Source: Casuarina equisetifolia (lineage: Eukaryota > Streptophyta > Magnoliopsida > Fagales > Casuarinaceae). From it: a DNA stretch of 64,000 nucleotides. The stretch is from NCBI GenBank assembly GCA_028551475.1, contig CM052355.1, forward strand, positions 1,922,001 through 1,986,000, given 5' to 3'. A program made the position numbers and the translations under genes. This document shows positions 1-11,445 of the stretch, one piece after another. The first letter of the stretch is position 1, and every line of letters begins with the position of its first letter. Under the pieces are notes generated by a model that saw only the letters and a list, made by a program, of their open reading frames with translations, was not told the DNA's origin and ran no database searches.

Positions 1-2573
1 GTTAGTAATTAATTGATTTAGCAATCACCAATCTCTATGAGACGATATCTTTCTTATCATTATGTTACTTGTTCAAGATGTTCACATGCAATTAGATTTC
101 ACCGAATAAGTTTTTGGCGCCATTGCCGGGGATTGGTTGTTTATTGCTAATTAATATTAATACTGAATAATTTATAGGTTTAATCTAGCCTTTATTTTTT
201 TTAAAAAAATCATTTTTCTTAATTATTTTTTTTACGTTCCTTGTTAAGTTATTATTGCTAAAAGATTAAGTAACACTGATGGAGAAAAATGATAGTACAC
301 AGACTTTTGAAAGACTATGCTGCACTAACATCTTGGAATGCCACATCAAGCATTAAAAGGCCTGAAATTCAAGCAAGTAACTTTGAGATCAAACCAGCAC
401 TCATCCAGATGCTTCAAAACTCCTTGTAATTTAGTGGGCTACCAAATAAGGATCCAAAAGCTCACATTGAAGCATTCTTTGAATTTTGTGACATGATTGG
501 AGATCATGGAGTTACAGAGGATGTTATCAGGTTAAGGCTATTTCCATTTTCTCTTAGAGATACAGCTAAAAATTGGTTCTTTTTTTCTTCCTGCAAAATT
601 GATTACTACATGGGATGATTTGGCTCATAAATTTCTTGGTAAATTCTTTCCTTTGGCGAAATCTGTAAAAATGCATAACGATATTACTACTTTTATGCAT
701 ATGACAATGAATCAATGTATAAAGTTTGGGAAAGGTTTAAGGAACTTATGAGGAGATGTCTAGATCATGGACTACCCATTTGGTTACAAGTACAAACTTT
801 CTATGATGGGTGTAGTACAAATCTTCGTTTTGTAATTAATACAGCTGTAAGAGGGGATTTGCACAGCAAAACAGCAGAAGAGGCATATAACCTTTTGGAG
901 GAAATGTCAGCCAATAGCTATCAATGGTCTACTAAGAGGCTACTAATGCATCAAGCAAGTGGAGTCCATGAAGTAGATATCTTCACCATAATGTCTACAT
1001 AATTAGAAGTGCTCAATAAGAAGATAAACAACCTAAATACTCTAATTGTGAGACATCAAAGTAGATCATATCAATTTTGTGGTGGAGCACATGAGAGCAC
1101 AGAATGTCAAGTAGGTAACCCTAATGCTCATTATAATGATTATGCTAACTTTGTTAAAATTCCTAGCAAGTCACAAAATGATTATTACTCAAATATATAC
1201 AATCTGGGATGACACAACCATCAAACTTTTTCATGAAGTAACCTAAGTGAGATGAGATCGCAACTAACATTTTGGCAAACAGAAGAGGTGAAACCTAACT
1301 ACGAGGACATGATTAGTGAGCTGGCCAGCACCACACAGAACTTTATAGAGGAGATTGAAGTAAGATTTCAAAATCAAGAAGGGAGTTTTCAGAGACAAAA
1401 AGCTTCAATCCAAAAATTAGAGGTGTAGATGAGTCAGCTCATCAGTATGATTTCAGAGAATCATGAGGGTCCTTTGCCTAGTGATATAGAGGAAAGTCTT
1501 GAAGATACCATAGAGGTAATAACCCAACATGTGGCAAGCAAGTAGGAGAAGTTGATGTTGACAAGGAGAGTTTCAAAAATAATAATAAAGATGTCAGCAT
1601 GTAACTTGAGGAGGCACTTAGGAGCAAGCTTGTTCTAGAAAATCCTATGTCCTTTATGCCTCCATCTCCATCTCCCTAAAGATTCCAGCAACGCATAAAA
1701 GATAAACAGTTTTTGGAATTCCTTGATATATCTTAAAATTGCACATTAACATTTCTTTTGTAGATGCTCCAGTTCAAATATCTAGTTGTGCAAAATTGTT
1801 AAACAAGATACTAGAGAACAAAAGGAAGTTAAAAGCATATGAGACAGTTGTGCTTATTGAAGAATGCTCAACAATCAAACGACACAAGCTGTCTCCTAAA
1901 CTATTGGAGTTTCATCCTCCTTGAGTAACAACATCCAGGATAGTTTGGCTGAAAATTATAAAGTAAGCACTTCTTGGGAGGCAACCCAAATATTTTGTTA
2001 ACAGTTTAGTTAGAAGACTGTTACCATATGCTCATCATAACTCCATTTTGACAACTTACAGTCAAAAGAGTTTTCTCATTCCTATTCCTTCATTATTGTT
2101 ACTTTCTTTTGTTTTTGCATTGAGGACAATGCTTCATTCAAGTTTGGGGGTAGAGAAAGAACCTTTGTGCCAAATTTGATTGAATTTTTTTTTTATGTCA
2201 TGATTACATCCCATGTTGTGAATTATTGGTAATTCTTTGGAAGATATAAATTTTGTTCAAACCTGCAATTGTGGTGTGAATTAAGTGTGATTTTGATTAT
2301 GTTGATCCACCTATTGAGCACTAAAGTCCTTTATTTTTGAAATTGTGTGTATTTCTAAAGAATATTCATGTGAAGTATGTGATTTTATTAAATCTCATCT
2401 AGATCTTAGAATTTATTTGATTTCCTCTTAAGGCGAAATCCTAGGCTGCAACTAATTGAGAAATGATTTAGGCCATTCTTTAGATCGTTTGAACCTTTCA
2501 AGCCAACCCTATTTATTTATCATCAGTCACCCCACTGAGCATTGATTTTTATCCATTTTTTTATGACACCCAC

Positions 2574-2606
<33 letters not shown>

Positions 2607-3530
2607 AGCCTTTGACAAATTATCTTTTCGTCCCGCACCCTTGAACATATTGATTTTTAGGATATAAGTCTATTTGAGTGAAGAAAACTTGAGGGGAAGG
2701 ATGTTATATGGGAAGGATGTTGATTGCAATGATTATGTAGCATAATATGTTGCTTTTATGAATGCAAAAAAAAAAAAGAGAAAAGAAAAGGAAAATGCAA
2801 CATCTATCCAAGATTGGAATTCTCTTATTGTTTATTGTCAAATTCAAGCCACTCAAGGTTTAGAAACTAACTTTTGCATAGTAGTTAGATATCATCAGCA
2901 AGATAAAATTATAATGGTTACATTTCTAGTCCTACTACTTGCTTTATTATTGCAAGCATGATTGTGACTTTTGTGAGTGTCAAAATCCAAGTAAAATCAA
3001 GTATTTTTGGGAAGAAAAGAATGAGAGAAGTGGTGATAGAAAGATCATTTGCGAAAAAAAAAAAGTGATGGTAGAAAGTGACAATAGTTTTTAATGAGAT
3101 CTTAGAAAGTAATGTGTTCATGAGTGAATTAAGCCTAAATGACTTCCATCTTACCCCTAGCCCAGCCTTACATTACAAGCTTATAAAAGTCTTATTGATT
3201 CTTGGTTAAATGATTGGCCTACATTAGTGAAGAGAGGAATGAAAAGCAAACTTATGAGGTTTGGTTAAAGATTTTGAGAGGTTACATATTAATGTGAATT
3301 TATTTGGAATGCATATAGTTGAAAAGATGAGGACTCACACACACACACATGTGGTCAACATAGTTAAGAGTCTATCTTATCTTATGAAACAATTGTGGTG
3401 TTTGGATAAAAGCTACATTTTTCTTTGAATTATTAAGTTAAGTAATTATGGGAGAATATCACAAAGGGGTTTTGTCTAAAACATATATTGTTTATTGCTT
3501 TTGCTAGAGAACTAGCATCCATCAAGTTAT
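1..3530 (+). mobile_element. Old broken Ty3/Gypsy LTR element (Athila-like), gag part and 3' region
   Basis: The first ~110 bases match the end of the LTR seen on the minus strand near 61777-61880. A primer-binding-site-like sequence starting TGGCGCC lies at about 115, of the tRNA-Asp kind common in Athila elements. A gag-like stretch follows to about 1.7 kb and then a short stretch typical of the part just before the protease. The rest of pol is absent, and the sequence passes to the non-coding 3' region, with the motif AAGTTTGGGGGTA near 2140. Bases ~3080-3480 match the minus strand at ~63990-63560, so both window ends hold the same family. It is clearly broken (several breaks plus loss of pol) and diverged, so old. 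The left end lies outside the window. Confidence 0.85.
2574..2600. repeat. (TA)n microsatellite
   Basis: An uninterrupted run of alternating T and A, about 27 bases, within the 3' region of the Gypsy fossil. Confidence 0.9.
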
Positions 3531-4876
3531 AATAATTTTTTCTTCAAAAAATGACATAAAGTGGCCTAAATTAAGAGCTTTCTACGTCATTCACAAGCAC
3601 GGACAAATCAGGATACTTTCATATTGATATTTTTTTTCCAAGAAAAAGATGACGAATTTATACCAGAGAGGGAGACATTGTGAATAAATGACAACGTGTC
3701 AAAATCTAAGAAGCATAGCCTGTAGGGGGTTGGTTTCTTTTTTTTTAGGGGGGGACTATTTTTTGAAGGAATAAGGTTCTTTGAACAAAACGCCAAAACA
3801 GTATCTTTTATGTAAGAATACCCAGGAATAAATCCTTTTGGATAGAGTAGGGTGGAGTGGCATAATGTTATTAGGTTTTGAAAAATGATTTAAACACATA
3901 TAGTAAGTTTTTCGGTTCTTATTTGGAGGATTTTGAAGTTTCGGGCTACCAAACTTTGAGACACTAGCGCCTCTTTACGTGAAAATATAATATTATGTAG
4001 CATGATGAGTGGTGGAAAGTTATCTTGTATCAAACAATAACTTTACGGGAAAGTTTGTAAGAAAAATCAATTTATGAGTGGAGATAATAAATTTACATTT
4101 AAATGTTATCCCCAAGATCACACCTTTCTAAGATAAGACTTTTGTTCTCAATACTGTTTTATACACCAAGTATATTTAAAATAGATGAGTTGAATAAGAT
4201 TTCAAAATAATTAACTTAGACTTTGATACTATGCAAGAAAGCTAAAACTCAATTTAAAAATTAGCTCATATATAGATGAAACAGATTTATATTTAAAAAC
4301 TACTCAAAAGTTGTATCTTTATAATATAATACTTACATTTTTAATAAAGTTACTCTTACAATGAGCTTCTAAAAGCATAAATTTGAATCAAGGATCAACA
4401 AATGTTTGAATTCTATATTTTCTCTAGGCTTTTATTTATACCGTTGTACCTATATTTGGAAAAATATTTTACTTCTTCTTTATTAGCTTTTGCCCATAAG
4501 ACTTCATGTTATTTCTAATTACTTCTAGCTTCCATTAAGCTAGAGACAAAGGTTGGAGACTCTAGAAAGTTTTTATTTATGCATGCATTTAATGAATATT
4601 GAGACCACGTTTCTTCAAAATCTCTATACTTAAAAAAAGCTTAAGTACAACTAGAGATTATATTTATGTAACATCATCAAACATATCATGACAAATTAAG
4701 ATAAACGAAGTCCTTCCTTTCTAATCTTATTCCATATACAACGACGAGATTGTTTTTCCTTCTTTTTTGGCTTTCTTTTGTAACAAAGACAAATGTAGTC
4801 CATATTTTAAGTGGGAAAGCTGCACAGCAGTTCATATATGCTGCTTTTGTCGTATTAAATCGATTCCGAGCACCGT
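3531..4876. other. AT-rich intergenic stretch without a recognised gene
   Basis: The stretch lies between the left Gypsy fossil and the 3' end of the thioesterase gene. I see no coding exon, RNA gene or clear element here; only A/T-rich sequence that may include decayed repeat DNA. Confidence 0.5.
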
Positions 4877-7190
4877 TTACTTTGGCATCCACATGGACCT
4901 TCCCCTCAGAATCTCACTGCCATCTTCAAGCCGAAGCAAGTGATTAAGCTCAACCCCTTCATCATCTGCCGAGTGACTCGTACCATTTCTGCTTACTGCA
5001 CATAAGGACTGCAGCATGCTATCGCTTCCACACTCCTTCCGGTACTCCAGTTTCATGGAAGAAAGCTTGTGAGTCTCCAAGACTGAGCGAGGAGCACTCT
5101 TAAAAGGCAACATCATTTTCCATTGTTAAGAACGGAATTATGAATGTTAGAATATAATCATTTCAAATGAGACTATATGCCAGAATCTAATATAATTCAT
5201 AGATTGAAAATGGATTATAAATATAAAAAATAAAATGAGAATAACGTACTTAATAGCAGTTGCATTTTTAGTAAGATCTTAGCTAAGATCTTACTCTCTA
5301 TTACTCAAGCATATGAACAAGTACCAGGAAAATGATAAATATGCATGGCAAAATGAAGAATTACACAGAAAAGAAGGAGAACGGCAAATAGGCAGTTAAA
5401 AGGTTGCACCTCAAGAATCCATCTGATATACTTTACGTGGTTCACATGCTGATTTAAATCCAAGTCGTGCCATAAAGGCTGCAACGGTTGGGAACAAAGC
5501 TTTTGTTTAAAATAGGTAAGAGAAGTAGTGTTCAGCAAATGCAAACAGCTGAAGCTTTTCTGAGAACTTGCTGCTGAACATGTTCGTACATAATCTGCTG
5601 TATCGATGTCCAATTGCAGAAGTTTTCTCTTATCCTCGTTAATGATGGGGTCACAATTCAGAAAATGAGGCTCTAGCTCTGCCCACGCTTCCTTTACGAA
5701 AGATGGCTTCCTTGTTTTCTTATTCATCATTAAAAACAGGCTTCGAATAGCCAAGACAAAACCAGCACATCAGAAGAAGCTCCAGTGAATCATCAGAACG
5801 GCAATCAATGACATTAAATATCAATAGCAATATATACGTCTGAAAATGATAAATTTCGTGAGTGGTCTATTAAAAGAATGTTTACAAATTCATGACACTG
5901 GTTCAACCTGGTCGCTCGAACAAGAGTTTCGCCTGTCTTGTAATCACGGACAAGCCAGTTACGGTTTTGACCATACTTTCCTGATGCAGAACCCCAAGTT
6001 TCGACTTGAACAATATCAGCTCTTCGAAGAAAAGTAAAAAGAAAAACAAATTACGGTAGTAGTATTATCTTCCATTTTACAGAAAGTTTTAACATACAGT
6101 TTGATATCTAAGTAAGTAAATGGTGAAAGTATTCTATAACATAGAAGTCTATTGTTAGATAAATTGAGGATTGAGAAAGATTTTGATGTCTTAAAATTAA
6201 GAATTATATTGCATGGATTAAATATTTTATTTTTTATTTTTTATGAAAAACAAATTTGCATTAACAAAATTAATATGCAAAAGTATATGAGCATATTATA
6301 GTATTATAAAAAATTATGAAAAATACGAAAGAAAGAGATTGAAAGTTTTAAAATTTTAGCCAAAATGGCATTTTCTTAAAAGGATTAAAGATATTACATT
6401 GGCACTAATTTTTACATTAGTTCCTTCAATGAAATTTGACCGTATGAAAAATTTTAATAGATCAAAATAAATTTAATCGCGTGCTGTTTTGGTCATGACT
6501 AATAAAGCATTTTACCATGAAGGAAGGTGTTCCACCACAACCTGCAATCGATACATCACCCAAATGAGGTTCCTTCTACTCATCTCAGGTGTTGAACCAA
6601 AACCTTCTGCAATTAGCCCCACCCTCTTATAGTGATTAAGTGACGACTCCTACAGGGAAAAAAGCCAAGAAGGTTAAAGGATTCATTATATATAATAACT
6701 TGGAAATTGCTTATCAATGATACTTGTCTTAGAACCTGAAAACGATTCACTAAGGCCGCCATTGAAACTCTACCATCAGGATCTAACTCGTACGACCTGA
6801 TTAAGGAGTTTTCTTGAAAAACAAGCCCGCCATTCAGCAACTTTCCGCTAAATGCATCAATGATTTTATCAAACTGCGATTGTTCCTGTTGAACATTTCC
6901 TGGCCTCTCCTCAACATCTGCAAGAACTGTGTGATAAGTAAAATGATTTTCCGGAACAGGTAAAAATGCTCATAATTATACTTAGAGTCTGTGATACCAT
7001 ATTTCCGCAAAGGTCCTTGAGCCAGCACCTCAAATTTCAAAGCACTGGCAGGAGGAGGTTCTGGCTTTCTTCCATTGATATTGAAGGCGTTTCTTCTTTC
7101 TGCCGAACACATTCTGGGACTATTCTTTGAAGGTGGGATTCGTGGAACTACCAGACTAAAGTGTACTGGGGAAGCCAAGCACGTTACCAT
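4877..7190 (-). pseudogene. FATB-type acyl-ACP thioesterase, probable pseudogene
   Basis: FATB enzymes release palmitate and other saturated fatty acids from acyl carrier protein in plastids. Minus-strand exons: 7190-6998, 6917-6736, 6649-6516, ~6021-5908, 5739-~5585, ~5478-5410 and 5098-4877 (TAA). Family blocks are clear: GFGSTPEMSRRNLIWV (exon 3), QVETWGSASGKYG and NWLVRDYKTGE (exon 4), DLDLNQHVNHVKYI with the catalytic Asn and His (exon 6), and LEYRKECGSD with the catalytic Cys followed by HLLRLEDGSEILRGR (exon 7). The N-terminal part is short and divergent from classical FATB. Exon 3 ends TG before gtaaaa; both possible acceptors before GCTGATATT give an in-frame TGA at the junction, where functional genes encode Trp. 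The junction after ADYVR (near 5585) also has no clean splice. I infer a decayed paralogue; an unusual splice rescuing it is possible. Family assignment is firm, pseudogene status likely. Confidence 0.75.
5270..5295. repeat. 26-bp perfect palindrome
   Basis: Bases 5270-5295 read the same on both strands, with AGATCT twice and AGCT at the centre. It sits in the intron between the last two exons of the FATB-like pseudogene and could form a hairpin in single-stranded nucleic acid. No function is known to me. Confidence 0.9.
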
Positions 7191-7749
7191 GGTGAAGATG
7201 ACAATACTGGGATTAATGCACTTGGCTTTACAACTACAGCCTGAAAAGGTGTATTTATACAAATTCTGGCCTCTGTCAAGAGTATCCAGATTTGAGCAAA
7301 GTGCCTTCTCAGTTTACTAAAGAGAGTTTCGTATGTGGAGAAGAGATGCATAAATTACTTTGCATACTACACGGCACATACATGCCTATTCAGCCGAGAG
7401 ATGCAACGGCCACTAGGAAAAAACAAAGAAATATTTTGATACCCCTTCTTAGACCATAAGAGTTTTTGAAAGAAATGTGCTAGAAGTGGAGATGAAAGGA
7501 CCGGATAAATAGTCAATTTGCCCAACTAAATCGACTTTAGGCAGAAGACAATATTCCATAACTAAAGGCTGACATTATTCCTGCAACAATTTCTTGTCGT
7601 GAAATGTCCATTGCAAATTTATGAAAAGTGACAAGATGTCAATGCCATTTCAAAAGCCACTTCTGGTGAAAACAAAACACTGTTCAACTAGATGTTTCCT
7701 CTTGCCTTATATGCAAGTTTTATTACAAACTTTACGGGTTTGTTTCCCG

Positions 7750-7926
7750 TCAAAAGCCATCCCATTTCTTTGTTAACGATGATCGGATGGCAAATGTCAC
7801 AACTCCCTTGACCATGAGCCAATCATAGAGGTCAGGTTTGTCTATCATAAGTAGGACATGCGAACTTTCATTTTCATACTCGGGAAATTTCTTAGCCATC
7901 AATGCATTCAACTCACAATCAACGGT
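7750..7926 (-). other. Possible terminal exon of an unrecognised gene (fragment)
   Basis: On the minus strand an acceptor-like ttttag at 7927 is followed by 58 codons and a TGA at 7750. The translation looks protein-like, with short pieces such as ALMAKKFPEYENESSHV and IDKPDLYDWLMVKGVV, balanced composition and few low-complexity residues. I do not recognise the family and find no convincing partner exon up to 8.2 kb, although an open stretch exists at 8041-8160. It may be the tail of a real gene, a gene fragment, or chance. It lies upstream of the FATB-like pseudogene on the same strand. Confidence 0.25.
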
Positions 7927-8698
7927 CTAAAATAGTCGCCGGTATCATTTACTGGTGATTTTGATGCACAAATAAATAAAGTCATCATGAAAGTATGATA
8001 CTTTATGCAAAGACTAGGGGAAATTTGTGTGGCATAAGTATTACCAGCAATACTGTAAGCTGTAAAAGCCCTTTTCACTAAGATGTCAGACCACCCAAAC
8101 AACAACGCAAGGAAATAACCATGTAAACGAACATAAGAAAAGCAATTATCATAGTTTTTCAATGTTGAGCATAAAAGTCTAATACTGAAAAGATATAATC
8201 ATTAAATAATATTTAATTATTCAATCATTTCTAATATTCATAAACTAGTTTTAGGTTGGATCTTGAGCTTTCTTACATGATATTAAAGTTAAGTTGATTC
8301 ACTTCAATTCTCATTAAACTCTAAATCCTTACAAGACACATTAAAAGTATTCTCCTTTTTGATGTGTAACTCTATTGTCTAATGTTTTTCTGCAATCTAA
8401 GCTTGATCTTTTGCTTGCAAATAATTAGTTCATTTGTGAGATTGAGATAGAACACATAAAGAAAGGACCAATTGTAATGCCATGTCAAAAGGCCTAAGTT
8501 TACCTCTCTTCAAAATTTTTTGTTTAATAAAAAAGTTATATAAACTTATCAAATACATCATAAATGTTTTCTTCTCTAATGTGAGATTGTGTTGTTTAAT
8601 ACGTAAAAAAGTATTAAAAACAAAATTTTATAACCATGATCTTTGAATAATATTTAAATATAAAAATATTTCATCTACTAATATGCTAATTTTTTGTA

Positions 8699-9085
8699 TT
8701 AAACTTTAAGTTTTACTACACCTAATAGCCCCAAGGAAATGGTTACAGTGGTGACTGGCCAAGTTTGTAATTTTCTCCCAGTTTGAGCCTGGAAAGGGCT
8801 AGTTATTGCTGGAAATAGCACGAAAGTTGTAGTACGAATCCATCCAAGTGTACCTACGGTGTTTTGCACTATTCTTAATTTCTTGATCTCTGCGTACTTC
8901 GTTGTGTTGGTGATTTCGTTCATTTCTTGTCTTTCTTTACATCTAACTTTGCCCATATGCTGTATTGCTGTATTATCAACTAGTTTTTTTTGCTTTTGTT
9001 TTTATTTTATTTTTATAAGTATTGCATTCCCTTTGGTTGAGGGGTTAGACCAGTAGCCTAGTTTATTCAAAAAAAAAAAAATAAA
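8699..9085 (+). repeat. Possible retroposed fragment with A-rich tail
   Basis: This stretch is richer in G and C than its AT-rich surroundings and ends at about 9070 in a run of A followed by A-rich sequence. That shape resembles the 3' end of a LINE or a retroposed transcript. No reverse-transcriptase motif is visible and no target-site duplication was established, so the call is tentative. Confidence 0.2.
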
Positions 9086-10945
9086 ATAAAAAATAATGCA
9101 CTCTCTATAACAGCCCGTCGAACAACCAAGATAAAGAGCCCATCTAATAACTAATAAGATCATGTGCTTAAATTCCATGTTCAGTTATGAGCAACCTCAC
9201 CATAAAACATGTCTGGTCGTTCCGTTATAGTAATCCTAACGGGAAGACAATCCAATCTTTAAATATATCTTGTCTGTTCAAGTCTTTGTCTCTTCCGTTT
9301 GTGTCGATAAAGAGCAATTCAAAATTCCTTTTCAAATACGCGTGCTTAAGCATGGAAGCATGATCATTTGTATGTTCTTTATTGTTTAGGCTTTAATTTA
9401 TCTGCCACAGACATCAATCATGAACTGTTCAATGATTATGCCTAGACTGAGTTTTCCATATTGTTCGAATTCTTCAAATCATAGGGATTATCTGAGATTA
9501 AAAAAATGGAACTTTGATTGTTACATGACGCTAGAGTTATTAGTTATATGTTTATAAGAGATTCGTCATAGAAAGCATCCATTAATTGGAAAGATATGGT
9601 GGTTGATCACCTTGGATCACCTTCTTTTCCAGTCGCAGTATTAGAATAACGAGAGATTCTTGACTTTGAATGCAACTTACGGAAATCATGATTATGTCTA
9701 GTTTGTTGATATTGAATTATGGATTTACATGTGATTCCAATGTCGAGTTGATTATATGTATGGTCTAGTCCGTTTTCTCCGCTGAAAAAAGAATTGAAGG
9801 AAAAGAGATGACATAATTTTAATAGAATTTATGACACTAGGCATAAACAATGTTAGACCAAATAAAGCAGCCACATGTGTATAGATATTCCACTCTAGTT
9901 TCACACATGATAAAAAAGAAAAGAAGCAAGAGAAAAAGAAAATATTAATAATGATAACAATAACAATAACAATAAGTTGTAAACATGTGACTAAGTTCAT
10001 AGTCCATGCGGGACCAAAAGGTCCCAAGTTAAATACCCAATTCTCCCACATTCTCCATTTACCTAAAATAAAAAAAAATAACAATAAAAATAATAATAAG
10101 AAGAAAAAAGAGTTAACAAGTATCTAGTTCAATTGAGAATATATACTACTTAAAATCTTTTGGTCTCGTATTCGACATGTGTGAGTTTCAGTATGTGTAT
10201 AAAAAGATAATAGTTATAAGAAAAAAAAGATAATAATGATTTTACTCACACATACCTACGGTAATATTATTAATAGAGGGGCATGGATAAGTTGTGATAT
10301 ATTAATTATTTTCCGTACTAAATTGTGATATGTTACTTTTATTTGCCATAGCTTTTATTAAAACTTTTAAAACCAAGTAAACAAATAGAGCTACTTAATA
10401 ACGGAACACAACTTAAAGAATAATGTCGCCAATTCTAAACCTTTTGAGTAATTTAACTAAAATCAATTACTTATACCTTATTATTAAACATTATAACTTT
10501 AGATTATCATGTCATGGTCAATTATTAATTTGTTGTCAAGTCGATAGGCATCATAGTCATCTAAACACAATTGTTCTCCAAAACTATGTCATCTTGGAAA
10601 GTTTCAAAATTTTTGTCCCAAGGAAAATTAAAAATTAGCAAAGTTTCAAAAGTCCCACTTCTTCCTTTCAACTATCACTCAAACGATGGTCGGGAAAACT
10701 GTGTACCTTGATAGAAAATCTTCACGCGTTTATGGAGTACTCGAATATGGGGAATATGAAAATGACTTCCATGCCATTTCCCACCAGCAAGAACTTGACA
10801 TTCCTTGATACATGACATATATGTATGCTGAAAACAAACAAACGATAATGCTATAGCATCAATAAATTACTTCTGGCCCTCGTAAATCATAATCATGGCA
10901 ACATATTCACGCGATCATTCATGTTCCAAAGCATCAGGAATCATA

Positions 10946-11214
10946 TGTCGGTACAAAGATGACATTATTCATCGTTAATAACCATTCTCATCTATGCGTG
11001 CATATATGAATGAATGATAAGGACCCAAAGATACTCCTACTCATCATGATCTTCTAGTCGTCTTTTTAAATAATCTGTTCCGGAGTTCCACTGAATCAGG
11101 CAAATCACATGGCCTGTTCTCAAACACCACATCATACGGCCGAGATTCAATCCCACAAAATCAGCAAACACAAGTAGCCCTAGGATCCGTTGGTTATTCA
11201 ACTTGCTGTGTCGG
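10946..11214 (+). promoter_or_regulatory. Two TGTCGG auxin-response-type motifs upstream of the IAA19-type gene
   Basis: TGTCGG occurs at 10946-10951 and 11209-11214, 500 and 237 bases before the ATG at 11446. TGTCGG is a known high-affinity half-site for auxin response factors, and Aux/IAA genes of the IAA19 group are auxin-induced in other plants. The match is only six bases, so chance cannot be excluded. Confidence 0.35.
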
Positions 11215-11356
11215 CCTTTTGAGCGACGAGAGGCAAAAAGTCCCCACATTTGCCTTTCATGTGACCGACCACTTATTCTTGGTTGACCTGTCATTTCTCG
11301 AACTTGTCCTCTGCATTCACCAGCAATAAGAAGAAGCCTTTTGCTCGCTTTTATCA

Positions 11357-11363
11357 TTTATAA
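11357..11363 (+). promoter_or_regulatory. TATA-like box of the IAA19-type gene
   Basis: TTTATAA lies 89 bases before the ATG at 11446, a plausible distance for a short plant 5' UTR. The motif is weak. Confidence 0.3.
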
Positions 11364-11445
11364 GTCTGTTAAAGAAGACTGAAGCAAATACAGAAAGGGA
11401 TAGCCGAAGTTCCAAACTCAACCGGACCCATTACCAAGAAAAGAA

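Larger units (their letters stand above)
7191..11445. other. Long intergenic region before the IAA19-type gene
   Basis: Apart from the possible exon at 7750-7926 and the A-tailed fragment at 8699-9085, I see no coding sequence here. Most of 9.1-10.7 kb is AT-rich. The last ~750 bases before 11446 are less AT-rich and probably hold the promoter of the Aux/IAA gene. Confidence 0.45.
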
